Assembly (NCBI GenBank): GCA_002401655.1
Contig: NVTT01000103.1
Location: 1,238 to 6,923 of the forward strand
Direction of reading: 5' to 3'
DNA length: 5,686 nucleotides
Source of the DNA: Gammaproteobacteria bacterium
GTDB taxonomy: Bacteria; Pseudomonadota; Gammaproteobacteria; Enterobacterales; Kangiellaceae
The notes under the pieces are model-generated. The model searched no databases, was not told the DNA's origin, and saw only the letters and a list, made by a program, of their open reading frames with translations. The position numbers and the translations under genes were made by a program. Shown piece by piece: positions 5,650 to 5,686 of the stretch (position 1 is the first letter of the stretch; the number at the start of each line of letters is the position of its first letter).

Positions 5650-5686
5650 ATGTCCGATCGCACTATACAAAATATCTTCAAAGCTA
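5650..5686 (+). CDS. Possible start of a rightward gene, cut by the window edge
   Basis: ATG at 5650 opens a frame of 12 codons (MSDRTIQNIFKA) that continues past the right edge. A purine-rich GAGAG (5637-5641) lies 8 nt upstream, and rightward promoter candidates lie 70-130 nt upstream. The local sequence is less AT-rich than the preceding 350 bases, as expected when entering a gene. The frame is closed upstream by TAA at 5617-5619; GTG 5635 is an alternative start. Too short to assign a function. In an integron it could be the first cassette gene, but it may simply be a flanking chromosomal gene. Confidence 0.4.
   Translation, partial: MSDRTIQNIFKA

Larger units (their letters stand above)
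5224..5686. other. Non-coding, signal-rich region upstream of intI (expected attI/Pc zone)
   Basis: These 463 bases contain no complete gene that I can support. They hold the intI promoter, three copies of a near-identical palindrome, an outward-facing promoter candidate, an AT-only perfect palindrome ATAATTAATTAT (5461-5472) and an AT-rich stretch with TTTAGA-AAA-TCTAAA (5523-5537). In known integrons this position carries attI and the cassette promoter. I do not see an attC-like long imperfect hairpin bounded by RYYYAAC and GTTRRRY. Confidence 0.6.

Noticed and set aside
5600..5686. An attC site beginning at GCTTAAC 5614.
   Set aside because: No partner GTTRRRY and no imperfect inverted arms are found to its right within the window; sequence is too short to define one.

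Overview
The window is AT-rich bacterial DNA. By gene content and style it is most likely from a gammaproteobacterium, perhaps marine. The grounds are an integron integrase of the chromosomal type, a Tat-exported IorB-like molybdoenzyme subunit, a MATE transporter and a membrane-anchored retropepsin-like protease. The genus cannot be fixed from the sequence alone.

All four clear genes lie on the minus strand. Read in transcription order from the right edge: an integron integrase (intI, 5223 to 4237); 51 nt later a MATE family efflux transporter (4185 to 2848); directly abutting it (stop TAA followed at once by ATG) a small DTG aspartic protease (2847 to 2326); then a 159-nt gap holding a GC-rich hairpin repeat; then a large molybdopterin-binding oxidoreductase subunit (2166 to 1) that runs off the left edge a few residues before its C-terminus.

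The right-hand 463 bp (5224-5686) contains no complete recognisable gene but is full of signals. It holds a perfect TTGACA -35 box and a good ribosome binding site for intI. It also holds three near-identical palindromes (TCAAAC-A/T-GTTTGA) with centres 118 and 122 bp apart, and a plausible promoter pointing away from intI. At the very edge is the start of a possible rightward gene. In a normal integron platform this is where attI, the cassette promoter Pc and the first cassettes belong. I see only weak single core-site matches (GTTRRRY) and no attC hairpin, so whether a cassette array follows cannot be decided here.

The most interesting points are the palindrome-rich, probably repressor-controlled face of the integron integrase, the coupled MATE/retropepsin pair, and an IorB-like subunit with no 2Fe-2S partner gene upstream of it. 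I see no clear evidence of a wholly new system. The palindromic operator set is the part least explained by known integron architecture.
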